This document shows positions 23,901-35,900 of a stretch of 64,000 nt of DNA, piece by piece. Position 1 is the first letter of the stretch; every line of letters starts with the position of its first letter. This DNA is from Helicoverpa zea (lineage: Eukaryota; Arthropoda; Insecta; Lepidoptera; Noctuidae), in NCBI RefSeq assembly GCF_022581195.2, contig NC_061459.1, positions 9,982,001 through 10,046,000 of the forward strand. The letters are read 5' to 3'. The translations under genes were made by a program, and so were the position numbers. Below the pieces are notes generated by a model, which was not told where the DNA came from, did no database searches, and saw only the letters and a program-made list of their open reading frames with translations.

Positions 23901-26900
23901 ATTGCATGACTAAAAGTTTCAAGTTTGCCTTTATTTTGTTGGAGAAAATCCCTTTACTGAGTGATTTGCATTTATGTATCTATTTTGTACAAGTCTCTGG
24001 AACACAATTTATGTCGCGACCTTCAGTTATTTTATTTGGCCCTGGCTCAGGCCAGCCAAAGTTTGTTGAGTTTTTTCATCTTATACCAACATATGTACAA
24101 GTACATTTTGTATCTTAAGGGCACATTGTACATCATTTGACAAATGATGGACTCAGAAAATAGGTTCTGTCAAAATTATTTCTACTGTTTCACCCAGCTT
24201 AGCTTGAACGACTGTTGTTTCTATCCTATCAAACACTGTAGAATACCTAAAAATATCTCCCTACAACACTTGTATCAATCGAACAAGCTTCTAAATAGCT
24301 GTAGCCCGTCTAATATAGTAGGGAGTGTGGTCCCGAATTTGCCCGAAGGAACAAAACAATAACATTTACTATAGATCAGATGCTATCTCAAAGGGGGCTA
24401 TGTTATTCGATGGCGCCCAGAGCCAAGATAACACCGTTTTAGATTGTACAAGCTAATTACAACACAATTGCCAGCTCAGGAGAGTTAGTATTTGGTTATT
24501 ATCCAATGTAAATTACTGTTTATTTGACTGGTTACGTGGTTTGAGTTTTAATTGCCTAGGCGTTAATGGCAGTGGCGGAGTCTGCGAGAAAGTTCGAATA
24601 TTTCATTTATATTTATTTATTTTTTTACTATGAAGGCACTTTTAGACGAATACGAAAAAAAACTTGTTATGTACAAATCAACTATTTTATATTTTTGCCT
24701 TAAGATAATGTCTGTCGGGCTGTCTGTTCATAGAAATGGTCAAGCTGGTATTGTAGAAGCTAATACAACATGAGACCCCCTTCCCCGCGTCCGTATGTGA
24801 ATCACCTAATATATGATGAAAATATGATATATGGCAGCGAAACTGCAATACAAATTGACTTACAAACTAAAGTCAACGACATTACAAACGCCATTCTTTT
24901 CCCATACAGACTTACTATACTACACTTAATGGTTAACGAGGCACATTTTTATTTTATCGTTTGCTCCTTCTATCATCAAAGTTCGCTTGGCATTCACTTT
25001 GAGATTTATGACCGGCGTAACAGCCGAGAGATCGTAAGATACCTACCAATCGGTTTCTTTTTAGTACTTAGACTTACTGATTAGAGAAATGGGTTTGGTT
25101 ATTGAATTTGATTTTTTATGAGGTGCTTCAGAGTGTAAAGGGTTGACGGGTTATCATTAAAATAATAATTGAAATGGCCTCTTATGTACTTGTATTTTAT
25201 AAAGGTACGTCTGGCCAAACTTGCTCTCACATAATTATTGTAGTTTTTTTTCAACAACAATGACAACAGCCCATTGGCTAAGGTGTCAGCCTAGCGATGG
25301 AGAGTTCGTCTATACTATTAAACTATTGACGTGAATTGAATCCAGATAAAAGCATACCCACCTAAGTTGCAAAGATTGAGAATTCTAGCAGCAGTAAGAC
25401 AACATAGGTTCTCAATAGATCGTGGTCGTCACTCTCTAAAATTTCCGCTGCTGGCCAGGGGTAGCCTGGCTGAAAGGATATCTCACCGTGATTAGTATGT
25501 GTGTTGCCTGTTCTATTTTGATAGGTTGCAATCTTAATTTAAAAAGTTTTTCTAAAAGTTTCTACCTTCTAAGTATTTACAAACCTAGAATCAGACTTCC
25601 AAGCCACTGGATCTAGAACTTACGTAAAACATACTTTATTTATCTCAACATAAGAAACTTAATTAATAAAGTTCGTTAACTTTAATGGTATATTCATTTA
25701 TAAGCTCTAAAGTAGTCTGTGTATTCATCGCCTTAATTTTGAGTCCTAATTATTGTTTAGATTAGAACGTTAGTCAACAGTGTGCGACTGGGCTATGAAT
25801 TAATAAAGAAGAGTAGGTACTATGTTAACGAGTATGTCGTTATTACTAATAGTCCAATTTACATAGGTACAGTTTTTAAGTACGGTCAGTACGTATCTTA
25901 TTAATATTTTTTGGTTTTAATTGCCCTCAACTAGACCTAATAACGTGTCCTTATATCTACCATTAAAGTACCATGTAATGACGATCTATTAGGTTATCAA
26001 AAAGAGGTTTGAAAATTATTTTATTTATAAAATTATTTAGTCAAATTAGGACGGGATAAAATAGTAATAATCTAGTATTATATCCAAAAAGGATCAAAAA
26101 ACACTCGAGACGCAGGAATCTCATTAAAATACGTCAGACCGCTAAATACACAAGGCAACAAGAAATTAGGCCGGAAGAAAATTAAACCTAAACCATGCCT
26201 AAATTATCCTACGATTACCGTAAATTATATATTGAAAGCAGCTAGAATAAATAGCTTTACACTCAAGGTTAAAGCTACAATATTAAATGAATAAATAATA
26301 TTCTACAGATTAAATTATTTCGCCCTGGTACCAAATGGTTCAAAATTATATTCTTCACCAAAATGTAAAGCTACATTGTTTTTATGAGTCCTAGAGTAGA
26401 TTGATTCTAGCTACTCTGCCTATCTTCAAGAGTTAATCGCGAGCGTGGTTCCAGTTAGTTGGTAAAATGGTAGACAATTTAATTTGTATGCTAATATCGT
26501 AAGAAAACGAACGCCAACTACATGCGCAGGAAAAAAACTGGGGTGAAATAGAAAAATAAAAACAAAAGAAAGAGGTGGTAGTGCTGTTTACATTGATATA
26601 ATAGCAGCTAACGACCGGTGGAGGTGGCGTACTGTAGTGTTTCCCTAGGTACTAATATTAGGTATATCGCAGCTTTATGCTGTTTTAAATGTCAATTACA
26701 CTAGTAAATAATATAATGGTCATATACATTTGAAAAGTAAGTATAAATTAATTATAGTATAATTAAAGTATAAATGCAATCAGTTATTTTCAACTATAAA
26801 TGTTTCGTATGCAGATAGTCTAGTACCTGATAAAGGACACAGGCTATAGTTACCTTACGACAGAAATGAAGGGTCTTTCCTTTACACAGACAACATTCAG

Positions 26901-27547
26901 TTACACGAGTCACGGCAGAGAGGAAAAAGCAACACCGAAGCCCGAATTTTAATTAAAAAATCACATCTCCTTTCTCTTTCCCTTCCAATATTTTTCTTAG
27001 ATTGAGATAAGAACATAGAACAATACTCGTAAATTGATTTTTATCGTCTTGAAGGGACTCTGGGGAGGAAAAGCCGTCAGGTGCTTGATATAATGAAAAT
27101 GATTCGTTTCCACTAAAAATAACAGTTGACCTTTTATATAAAATTACGGGTGGTGCTGTTAAAACAGTGGAACGTTGATTATCTGAATGTCGATTAACCA
27201 AAAGACTGGTTATCCGATCTGCTCTATGCCTACCCGTGTTCGTTCACGCCCTACGAGTACGTATTTAGACACTTTTCTCAACATTTTGAAAAGCATATTA
27301 TTATGTGGTTATTTAATATATTTGGAAATATTAGGTCTGTCCTCTGTTACAAGGACGAATGCACATAACTCAGCATTCGCTTCTAGAAGCACTCCAAAGT
27401 CATTCCAACAATGATTATGAAAAATCACGACAGCTTTGAACGCATTGTCATTTTCACTGCGTTAAAAAATTCTCACAATGCAAAGCTGGTAAATGTGAAA
27501 AACTATTTTTTTATAATTCAAGTTTCATTCTCGATTTTCGTACATAG
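20979..27547. other. Non-coding apart from the LINE remnant at 21.5 kb
   Basis: AT-rich sequence with short chance ORFs only. A possible very degraded tRNA-like SINE head at about 25265-25330 was not convincing. No other bounded features seen. Confidence 0.55.
21489..21636 (-). mobile_element. Non-LTR retrotransposon (RTE-like) 3' end, C-terminal coding remnant
   Basis: On the minus strand about 48 codons remain open to a stop at 21492-21494. They include GRRPRYSYIKQIKEKV, VTYKEVQELALDR and KWKELHRQELGS. This is the C-terminal tail found after the reverse transcriptase domain in insect RTE-like LINE proteins (basic RPR start, DR.KW near the end). A TGATGATGAG-like 3' tail follows (CTCATCATCATT on the plus strand at 21478-21489). 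Only the 3' end is present, as in a 5'-truncated insertion. Confidence 0.7.
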
Positions 27548-27550
27548 GTA

Positions 27551-28530
27551 CAGTCAGCACCAAAAGTCGATGAACAGAATCAACATGACAAAACACCTGT
27601 TCACAATAAAATGCCATAAGTTATAGTCGCAACTAGGAAACAAAATAGACTGTACACCAGAAACTTACAAAAGTCGTTAAACACGAGTATTTCAAAAGTA
27701 TCTGTGCACTAGTATTTCTAAAGTCGCTGTACACCATCAATCCAAATGTCGCTGAACATCATTGTATCAAAAGTCACTAAACAGCAGTAAATACAAAATT
27801 AGGTTAACAAAGTATATTTTTAATGTTGCCGTGTGTTAATGTACTTTTGACGCTTATGTTGTTCAGCTACTTTTGGGACAGTACTTGCATGACCTTAATA
27901 ATGTATGTTAACACGTTAGTATCTATTTCAATAATTATAATAATTATTTTGGAAATATACTCTTTTGCAAAAAAAGCGGGCACCTAGTTGCAAAATCTTA
28001 GTTTTAAGGACTTTACGTGTATTTTAAAGGGTTTTAATGATTGTAGTATGTTTCTAGCATCAAAAGGGTTAGCCAAGCATGCGTGAGAGTGTATTCTAAA
28101 TTTGAATTTTGTACAATTGCTAAGAAATTGGTTAAACCTTGTTTTGGACTAATTGCTGGCAGAAAGTTCGTCGGTGTTTTGAAAAGTTTTTGAAGTGATT
28201 TTCAGAAAACTGATAATGCAGTTTTAATTAATGATTAATGTACCTTTTTGTTAGATAAAACATTTTTGAAAAACTATGCGTATTTGATAAAATTTTCACC
28301 TGCTCTAAATGGGCTATACTGATGATTGATGGCAATGTTAAGAGTTTCGGTATTTTAGTGCAAAGCGTTCTACTGTTTAAATATTGTCCCCACGTGTTTT
28401 AAAATATCGCTTTTTCATAATTAAATACTATTTAGAGGAGTATCAGTACATTGGGCTGCGACAAAACCCATTTTAAAGTAAGCAGTGCCGATCGCAACTC
28501 GTCTCCTATCGTACTTTGACATTAAAAAAT
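27551..28530 (+). repeat. Left arm of the foldback element
   Basis: Inverted copy of 28982-29954. It includes the terminal CAGTCAGC, a five-unit 25-bp-period iteron array at 27669-27793, and oppositely oriented related motifs near 27840-27880. Confidence 0.9.
27669..27793 (+). repeat. Degenerate 25-bp tandem iterons in the foldback arm
   Basis: Five units start at about 27669, 27694, 27719, 27744 and 27769, each resembling AAAAGTCGCTGAACA plus ten variable AT-rich bases. A related single unit is at the very tip (AAAAGTCGATGAACAG near 27562). The regular period and the match to the terminal repeat suggest transposase-binding iterons. The function is inference. Confidence 0.8.
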
Positions 28531-28981
28531 ACCAAATTTTGTGATAAATGATAAAATTAACCACATGAAAAATGATGAGGAGGGTTTAAGCTATCTAAAA
28601 AGTCTAATTATTGCCGCGTTGAAGCTCTCTATAACTCCATAGGTATCGGGTTACTAAACGATGATTTCGCTGAAAGGGAGTCAAGAATTCAAAAGTATTG
28701 ACCAAACGTATGTTTCTTAAGAAATTAGCAGATAGCCAATTATTGTTATGATTTAAGCAGGAAAGTGCTGTAGATGCTAGGAAATCTCGATGCAGGCAAG
28801 TTTATTTAATAAAATGTCCGTGGGATGAAAACACGCTATTTGAACACTCAGACTCATAGATCTTCGGAGGTCTACGGAGTTTCCCAAGAGACGAGGTTGT
28901 TTGAAAATCAGTGATTACGAGACCTTAAGACCTCGTGCTCACAGTCTATGCGCTATTTTCTGTATTTTGTAGAATTACAAG

Positions 28982-29954
28982 ATTTTTAAAAATGTTAAAG
29001 TCCGAAAGGAGACGAGTTGTGATCGGCACTGCTTACTTTAAATTGGTTTTGTCGCAGCCCAATGTACTGATACTCCTCTAAATAGTGTTTAATTATGAAA
29101 AAGCGATATTTTAAAACACGTGGGTATAATATCTAAACAGAAGAACGCTTTACACTAAAATACCGAAACTCTTAACATTGCCATCAATCATCAGTATAGC
29201 CCATTTAGAGCAGGTGAAAATTTTATCAAATACGCATAGTTTTTCAAAAATGTTTTGATCTAACAAAAAGGTACATTAATTAAGACTGCATTATCAGTTT
29301 TCTGAAAATCACTTCAAAAACTTTTCAAAACACCGACGAACTTTCTGCCAGCAATTAGTCCAAAACAAGGTTTAACCAATTTCTTAGCAATTGTACAAAA
29401 TTCCAATTTAGAATACACTCTCACGCATGCTTGGCTAACCCTTTTGATGCTAGAAACATACTACAATCATTAAAACCCTTTGAAATACACGTAAAGTCCT
29501 TAAAACTAAGATTTCGCATAGGTGCCCGCTTTTTTTGCAAAAGAGTGTATTTCCAAAATAATTATTATAATTATTGAAATAGATACTAACGTGTTAACAT
29601 ACATTATTAAGGTCATGCAAGTACTGTCCCAAAAGTAGCTGAACAACATAAGCGTCAAAAGTACATTAACACACGGCAACATTAAAAATATACTTTGTTA
29701 ACCTAATTTTGTATTTACTGCTGTTTAGTGACTTTTGATACAATGATGTTCAGCGACATTTGGATTGATGGTGTACAGCGACTTTAGGAATACTAGTGCA
29801 CAGATACTTTTGAAATACTCGTGTTTAACGACTTTTGTAAGTTTCTGGTGTACAGTCTATTTTGTTTCCTAGTTGCGACTATAACTTATGGCATTTTATT
29901 GTGAACAGGTGTTTTGTCATGTTGATTCTGTTCATCGACTTTTGGTGCTGACTG
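28982..29954 (-). repeat. Right arm of the foldback element
   Basis: Inverted copy of 27551-28530, ending GGTGCTGACTG before TA. The iteron array is mirrored at about 29711-29835. Confidence 0.9.
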
Positions 29955-29957
29955 TAC

Positions 29958-32900
29958 ATGTTAATTATATTTTGGCTAGGATTGACAAATAAATACCCTC
30001 AGTTTACTGAAGTCTCCAAATAATATAGTAAGTAGGTACATTAGAAGCTTACTCTCTTCGTAATATACATATTAGCTGTACATAGGTTGTACTTTAAATT
30101 ATTATTAGGTATAGGTTTGTACGCAAAATCCACCGCAGTTGCTGTCGAGATTAAAATTTGAATTCTAGGAGGTAGGTATCAATTACAAACGAAACTTATA
30201 CATAAATAGTTTTCAAGTTTATGCAATTATTTTGTTATAATTTTAAATGAAAATTAATCCTTTGAAATGCTTGGTTTTTAATTTTGAGGCGCTATACAAA
30301 ATTAATTTCGACTGCTTTGAATTATTTTAAAACTATTTAAAACTTTATTGCTTTTACTAGATCTGCCCCTCTATATTATTTAAGTTGAGTATTAAAGAAT
30401 TTGCAATTAATTTCATAAACTGATCATCAACACCGAGCCTTATACCCCACCCATAATCTGCCAAACTTTCAAAAATCTCATATACCCGTTTTTATATTAA
30501 TTTAATATTTAGAAGACACCTGACAGGCTCATACAAAGGTTTCATAAAGGCTTGTCGAACGAAGAACATGGTGTACCATCGCTATACAGATACACGAATA
30601 GACAAGAAAACAACGTACCTACGTCTGCGGCTGCCAATCACACTGAAGGCATGAAAAGCAACAAAGATAAAATGTTTACTCTTCACTGATAGGAAAACAT
30701 GGAATATTATAAAGGAAAATGGTGCCTACATTACCCTTTAATGGCGTTTAGAATGTCTGGAGCTCATTTATTATGCCTAAATCGATTAGACTTCGTGGTT
30801 AGAGTATTAGAGCGTATATGGTGTTAGGGGTAATGACCACTTCGACATAGATTTTAATCTATACAGTGACCAAATAGTTAAAGGCTCGTGGAAACAAGCA
30901 TAATTTAAAAAAGTATTCTTACTTGCCAGTTTACACCACAGACTTCATAGATGCTGAAAATTTTGGACTCTTTGGTCCAAGTGTCAAAATTTTGCAAATC
31001 AATAGTTGTTTGTGGTTATGTGTGTGTGGTAAAATGTCAAAAATAAAGGTATCATTTTGTAGCTAATAATCCTGTAAACATTCTAACATTACAGAACGTA
31101 CAACTATCCACGTAATGCCCACTTACACATTGTACGCAAACTAGAGCTACGTAGACCAGAGATAGTCTAGATACCATAACAATTACGCGAACGCTGGTGT
31201 CAGGTAGTGTCATACCGGCCTGACTAATCGCCTTGGCACAGTATTAGCATCGCTTTAACTGGAACACTGAGCTACATCGATTGTAAGTCGGATCGTGTTT
31301 AAGTCGCAAGTGTAACTAAATAAGCTTGTGAATACTGGAATGGTAAGAAATCAATTGCTAAAATAATAAGCTCCAAGTCAAGTTAAGACAGTACTGAATT
31401 ATGTTTTTTGGGTAGTATTTATTAATATAGTGTCTTATAATATTCTTCTCTGGTACATAAGTTTCTCATTTTCGTATGTCAAACGATGTAACGTTTGGTG
31501 ATGTAAGATGGATCATTACATGGGCTAATTGTTAACAAATCCCGGAACTCATTAATCAATGTGACAGAGAATTTTTGTTGACACATTTGATATCGTTTTT
31601 CCAAGAATTTTAAACAAAGAATAATTGGAGCATTTAAACTTAAAAAATAAATAAAAGCAGTCTCGAGCCTCCAGGCCAGCGGTAGCCTGCAGCAAATAAA
31701 TCACGATGCTTAAGCTCGAAGGCGATGTGAAACTACTCGCACGTAATGTTTCTAGCGCTGCAGTTTACGCAACATTTATACTGCTTGCATTTCCGCTGCT
31801 TACATTTATATTATCACTGTAAACTGATCTGTTTGTGGGGAAAATCGTTTATTTGTGAGCGCGCTTGCAAATAGTGGTAGAAGTGAGCTAGAGGTTGCTT
31901 GTCATTTGTTTCAACAGGATCAAGATATACCGCTGAACTTTACAGAATTTAAGGTTCATTACAACCTAATCTATAATAGGTCGCTGACCTTTTAACCTGA
32001 GAACTTGAAAATAACTTGATTTATGAATCTATTTGTCACCAAAAATTAAACTACCTCAAAGATATCATTTTCACGTGTCAATAGCTCACACTAGCACCTA
32101 CTAAACTTTCAATGGTACACAAAACATTGTGTTATACATACACATATTTGAAGCATGTAGGCACCCATATGCGCCTACCCCACATATCCAATGTGATTGA
32201 TCGTATTTTAAACGGGCGGGCGTGCGTCTGTGCTATCGATAGTTGAAATTAAATACGTCACGTCGATCCATCAAAATTGTCACTCGTCCGAAATTGTTGG
32301 ACGCGTACAATCTGAAATGTTAGCTCGCTTTGTGTTGCTGTGATTATACATGTTCGCTTTTTAACTTCTTGTATGTCGCTAATTATAAAACAATAGAAAA
32401 TCAATTGTGTCTCGAGTAATATCTGCGCTCCGACATACAACGGGATAATGAGTCCTCTTCCTGCCCTGATGCCAATTTTCTGCATATTTTTGAATGAAGA
32501 GGGTATATTAATTTTTGAGCATTTTGTGGAAACAACGTGGACCCAGATAAAAAGTAGCCTTTACAGCGCATTCGCACTGACGGATTTTTGTCCGATTTTA
32601 ATCCGAGTGAATAAGCCTGAGACGTTTAGCCTTCCTCGATAAACGGGATCGAACTAGTAGAAACAAACGCTTCAGCTGTTTATTATTAATTAATTAGATT
32701 GAATTTCTACAGAAAACTGTTAAAAACCTCCCTGTTTTATGTCACAGAGTTAAAACAGAGTTACATACATAAGGGTAACCAATATATAGGAGCAGATTTT
32801 CCTTTTATTGCTAAGTAATATTTTATTGGCCTAATTTTTTTCCTAACCATTTCTTAAAGTGCCAAAAGGGTAAAATTTATGTATATTCTGCTTGCTACTA

Positions 32901-35620
32901 AACACATCAAAGTAAAGTTACATAAGGTTTAACATTAATGTAATTTTATTGCTATTTCATTCTATAAGTAGTAGTAGCTATTCCTGTGCCTAATAAATCA
33001 AGTATTCGTAGAAAATCGACTCACGTTACGTAGAAAAACTCAATCTTTGATACTTTTACAATCTGAAAATGTCGTGAAACTGAAAACCTAAAAGGTAAAT
33101 AAGTTTTCATAAATATATGAAGTACTTTCGTCCTGATGTTCGAAACACGAACCGCATACTATCGAATTTACGGACAATGAATTTTTGGCTTTATTTAAAA
33201 TAGTATGCACTTATAAAATCGTTAACACTTACTTCACAAAACTACTAGATTCTCATATTAAATCTACCATGAATTAATTCTTAGAATACTTATTGCATGA
33301 AGTAGCGGTTGAAATAATCTCAATGTAAATTATTTTAAACGAATATTTCCAATTGTAATAAACTTTCCTGAAATTAATTTGCAAACAGTTTCTTGTATTT
33401 CTTGTGTACCAAGTATCTTATAATAATAAACTACAGGGATACCTTAATTACAAATAATTTAAATATTCAGCATAAAATATTACTTACTTAACATACAAAA
33501 AACTCCGGAGGTACCTTATCTTACATAATATCGTAATCACTATAAGAGCCAACGTGTTTCGCTCAAAAATTATGTTAATATGTACCGTTGAGTAAACATA
33601 AATTGAATTAATTGAGACCATCCATCAAAGTATCTTGAATAATGCGAATTATAACTTCTCCTTATTTAAGAAAAAACCTCTCATCTCTAAACATGAAGAA
33701 ATATTTTAATGTCTTTCTTAATTTTGTCGTCGAAGACAATGACAAATTGCTGTTTAAACATGTATCAAACAATGTTTTTATTTATCTTCGTTACTTGTAG
33801 TGAGATTACTTCAAAAACATTATGATATGTAACGTAAAAATGAGATAAAGCTGTATTTTGAGCAAACAAAGGCTTTTGTTTCGCAAACCGAAAAAATGCT
33901 TTTATACAACATTTTGTTTTGCTAACCTATGTAAGTGTATTAAACTTACATACAAATTAGAAAGGTTGGACAATTTTTGACAGTAAAGGAAGCTTATTAG
34001 TATCACGGCTGGGCATAGTTTAATACTTTGCCTTTATCGTAGACTCAAGCAACAGTAAGTCCTAATGATAGTGCCTTCAAACAAACGCTTCAGCTTAATA
34101 ATATTTAGCTCAGCTTAGCTGTAACTGAAACTACAGTTCTTTTCCAGAAAGTAAATATGAACCAAATATTAAATAAGTTTATTACGCTTTCTGAAACCTT
34201 TTCTGTACTAAGAAAAAGGCTCAAATACATCTTTAAAAGGATAGAAAAGAAATAATCACAGTCGCAGAAACTCCTACGACGAAGATGGAGTAACAAATTT
34301 GAAAGAATAACAGTTTTTAATTGCGTCCCCTTATTTTCGTTTCTGCGTCTGTACGACTTCAGTTTTTTCGTACGAAATGAAAAAAGTTTCATTGTATTAA
34401 CCCCCGGCGTCACATTTTAACAATACGCGACTTTGTAAGGTCGCAGTTTCTATTTGCTAAGGCAATGTGCCTTTCATTTTCCACTTATTTTGTAATATTC
34501 TTGTTGAATACATCTGCTCGGTTTTTTGTCCGATTCGTATTAGATGAAAAGCTTTTGTTAGGGTGTCTGTTTCTGATGCTTTTATTTAATTCGTGATATA
34601 AAATAAATTGTATCTGATTTTCGAATACAGAACCTCAAAGGATAAATTAATTGCACATTTCTTGATCTTTCGTTCGTTTTCATTGTAATTAACATTTTAA
34701 TTGTTTAAATATCAGTGATGTTTATTTCTCAATTACATTAATATATTGTTCTCCGCTTCGTTCATTTTACCTGTCTACGTGTTTTTCAAGGTTTCTTGTT
34801 ACTCGTATCTTATTTTAATCGATTACGTGATATCATAGAAAATTCTATCTCCATCAAATCGATAAATCACTACACATACCTACCTACATAAATATCACGA
34901 TTATATCCGAAGGGCCGGTAATAAAAGATTATACAGCCCTTTGAAGTTCTTCCTCGTTATCAATAAAAAGTCCAATTTTCGTGGAGTCACCGACGTTGAA
35001 GGAAAACTGACACATCGTTACGTGACGGTACGAATCAACTAACAGGTACCTACACTGCCTGTTAAACAAGGGGCAAAAAGAGCCTCATTTCTTTGTTGAT
35101 GGAAACGTTTTTAACTTCAAAGTTGAAAATTGTTTTTAATTGAGGCGGGTAATTATTAACTGTGATGGGATATTGCTGGTTTCCTTATATAAAGTGTCAA
35201 AAAAATAAATTATCAGTTATTTAAATAGATGTCTTTCTGTGTTCCTCTGCTGAATAGTTGTGAATCAATAAGCCACCTAGTCCTTATTACGTAACTTTAT
35301 AATTTTAGCTTTATCAACAGTTAATCAGTTGATAAAGCAGCACCGTTTATATCTACACTTAACTATACTTAATCTACTCTATTCATACTTACGTACTTAA
35401 TATAAATATCAAGCTAGAATATACTAATAATATACATAGTCTATAAAGTCCTAGTGATTAATACCATAAATAATTTTGATCCAACAGACAAACTATATGC
35501 ATAGTTTTGTTGGACATTGTTTATAAGTCATAAAAAACGAAAATGTACCGTTTAGAACAACAATAAATAAAAATAAATAAAAAAAATAAAATCTAGTATG
35601 TGCCTTCATAATTATTTGAA
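29958..35620. other. Non-coding, no gene recognised
   Basis: AT-rich sequence. ORFs are at most 102 codons (34105-34413, minus strand) and without domain motifs. No repeat boundaries were recognised. Confidence 0.55.
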
Positions 35621-35900
35621 TACTAGCTTTTGCCCGCAACTTCGTTCGCGTGGAATAGTGACTACCAGCAGATTTTTGATTTGACCAATAGATGGCGCTA
35701 TATGTCCGGAATATTTTTTTTTTTTGTAATAAAAACTATCCTATGTCCTTTCTCAAGTTTCAAACTATGTCTGTACCAAATTTCACACAAATCGGTTCAG
35801 TAGTTTAGGCGTGAAGAAAAGACAGACAGACAGACAGAAAGACAGACAGACAGACAGACAGACAGAGTTACTTTCGCATTTATAATATTAGTTTGGATTA
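35621..35900 (+). mobile_element. LINE-tail-type dispersed insect repeat
   Basis: Begins ACTAGCTTTTGCCCGCAACT, continues through TAGATGGCGCTA, CTATCCTATGTCC and CCAAATTTCACACAAATCGG, and ends in a GACA microsatellite and CATTTATAATATTAGT. This arrangement is a very common insect 3'-end retroposon remnant. The exact LINE clade is not determinable here. Confidence 0.75.
35821..35866 (+). repeat. (GACA)n microsatellite
   Basis: About 11 GACA units with one GAAA interruption, part of the repeat at 35621-35900. Confidence 0.95.

Larger units (their letters stand above)
27551..29954. mobile_element. Foldback-type element with roughly 980-bp inverted arms
   Basis: The left arm (27551-28530) and right arm (28982-29954) are near-perfect inverted copies around a unique spacer (28531-28981). 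The ends read CAGTCAGCACCAAAAGTCGA inward from both sides and are flanked by TA (27549-27550, 29955-29956), itself part of a GTAC at each end. The TA and the CAGT-type end suggest mobilisation by a Tc1/mariner-like transposase, but because GTAC is palindromic a different target duplication is possible. No transposase is encoded. The arms differ by scattered substitutions and small indels, for example about 7 extra bases in the left arm near 28230. Confidence 0.9.

Noticed and set aside
25259..25500. Possible SINE head (TTGGCTAAGGTGTCAGC)
   Set aside because: The B box (GAATTGAATCC) is poor and no body or tail of a known SINE could be matched.
35821..35866. Regular GACA repeats considered as a CRISPR-like array
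   Set aside because: It is a 4-bp microsatellite at the tail of an insect retroposon, with no spacers.
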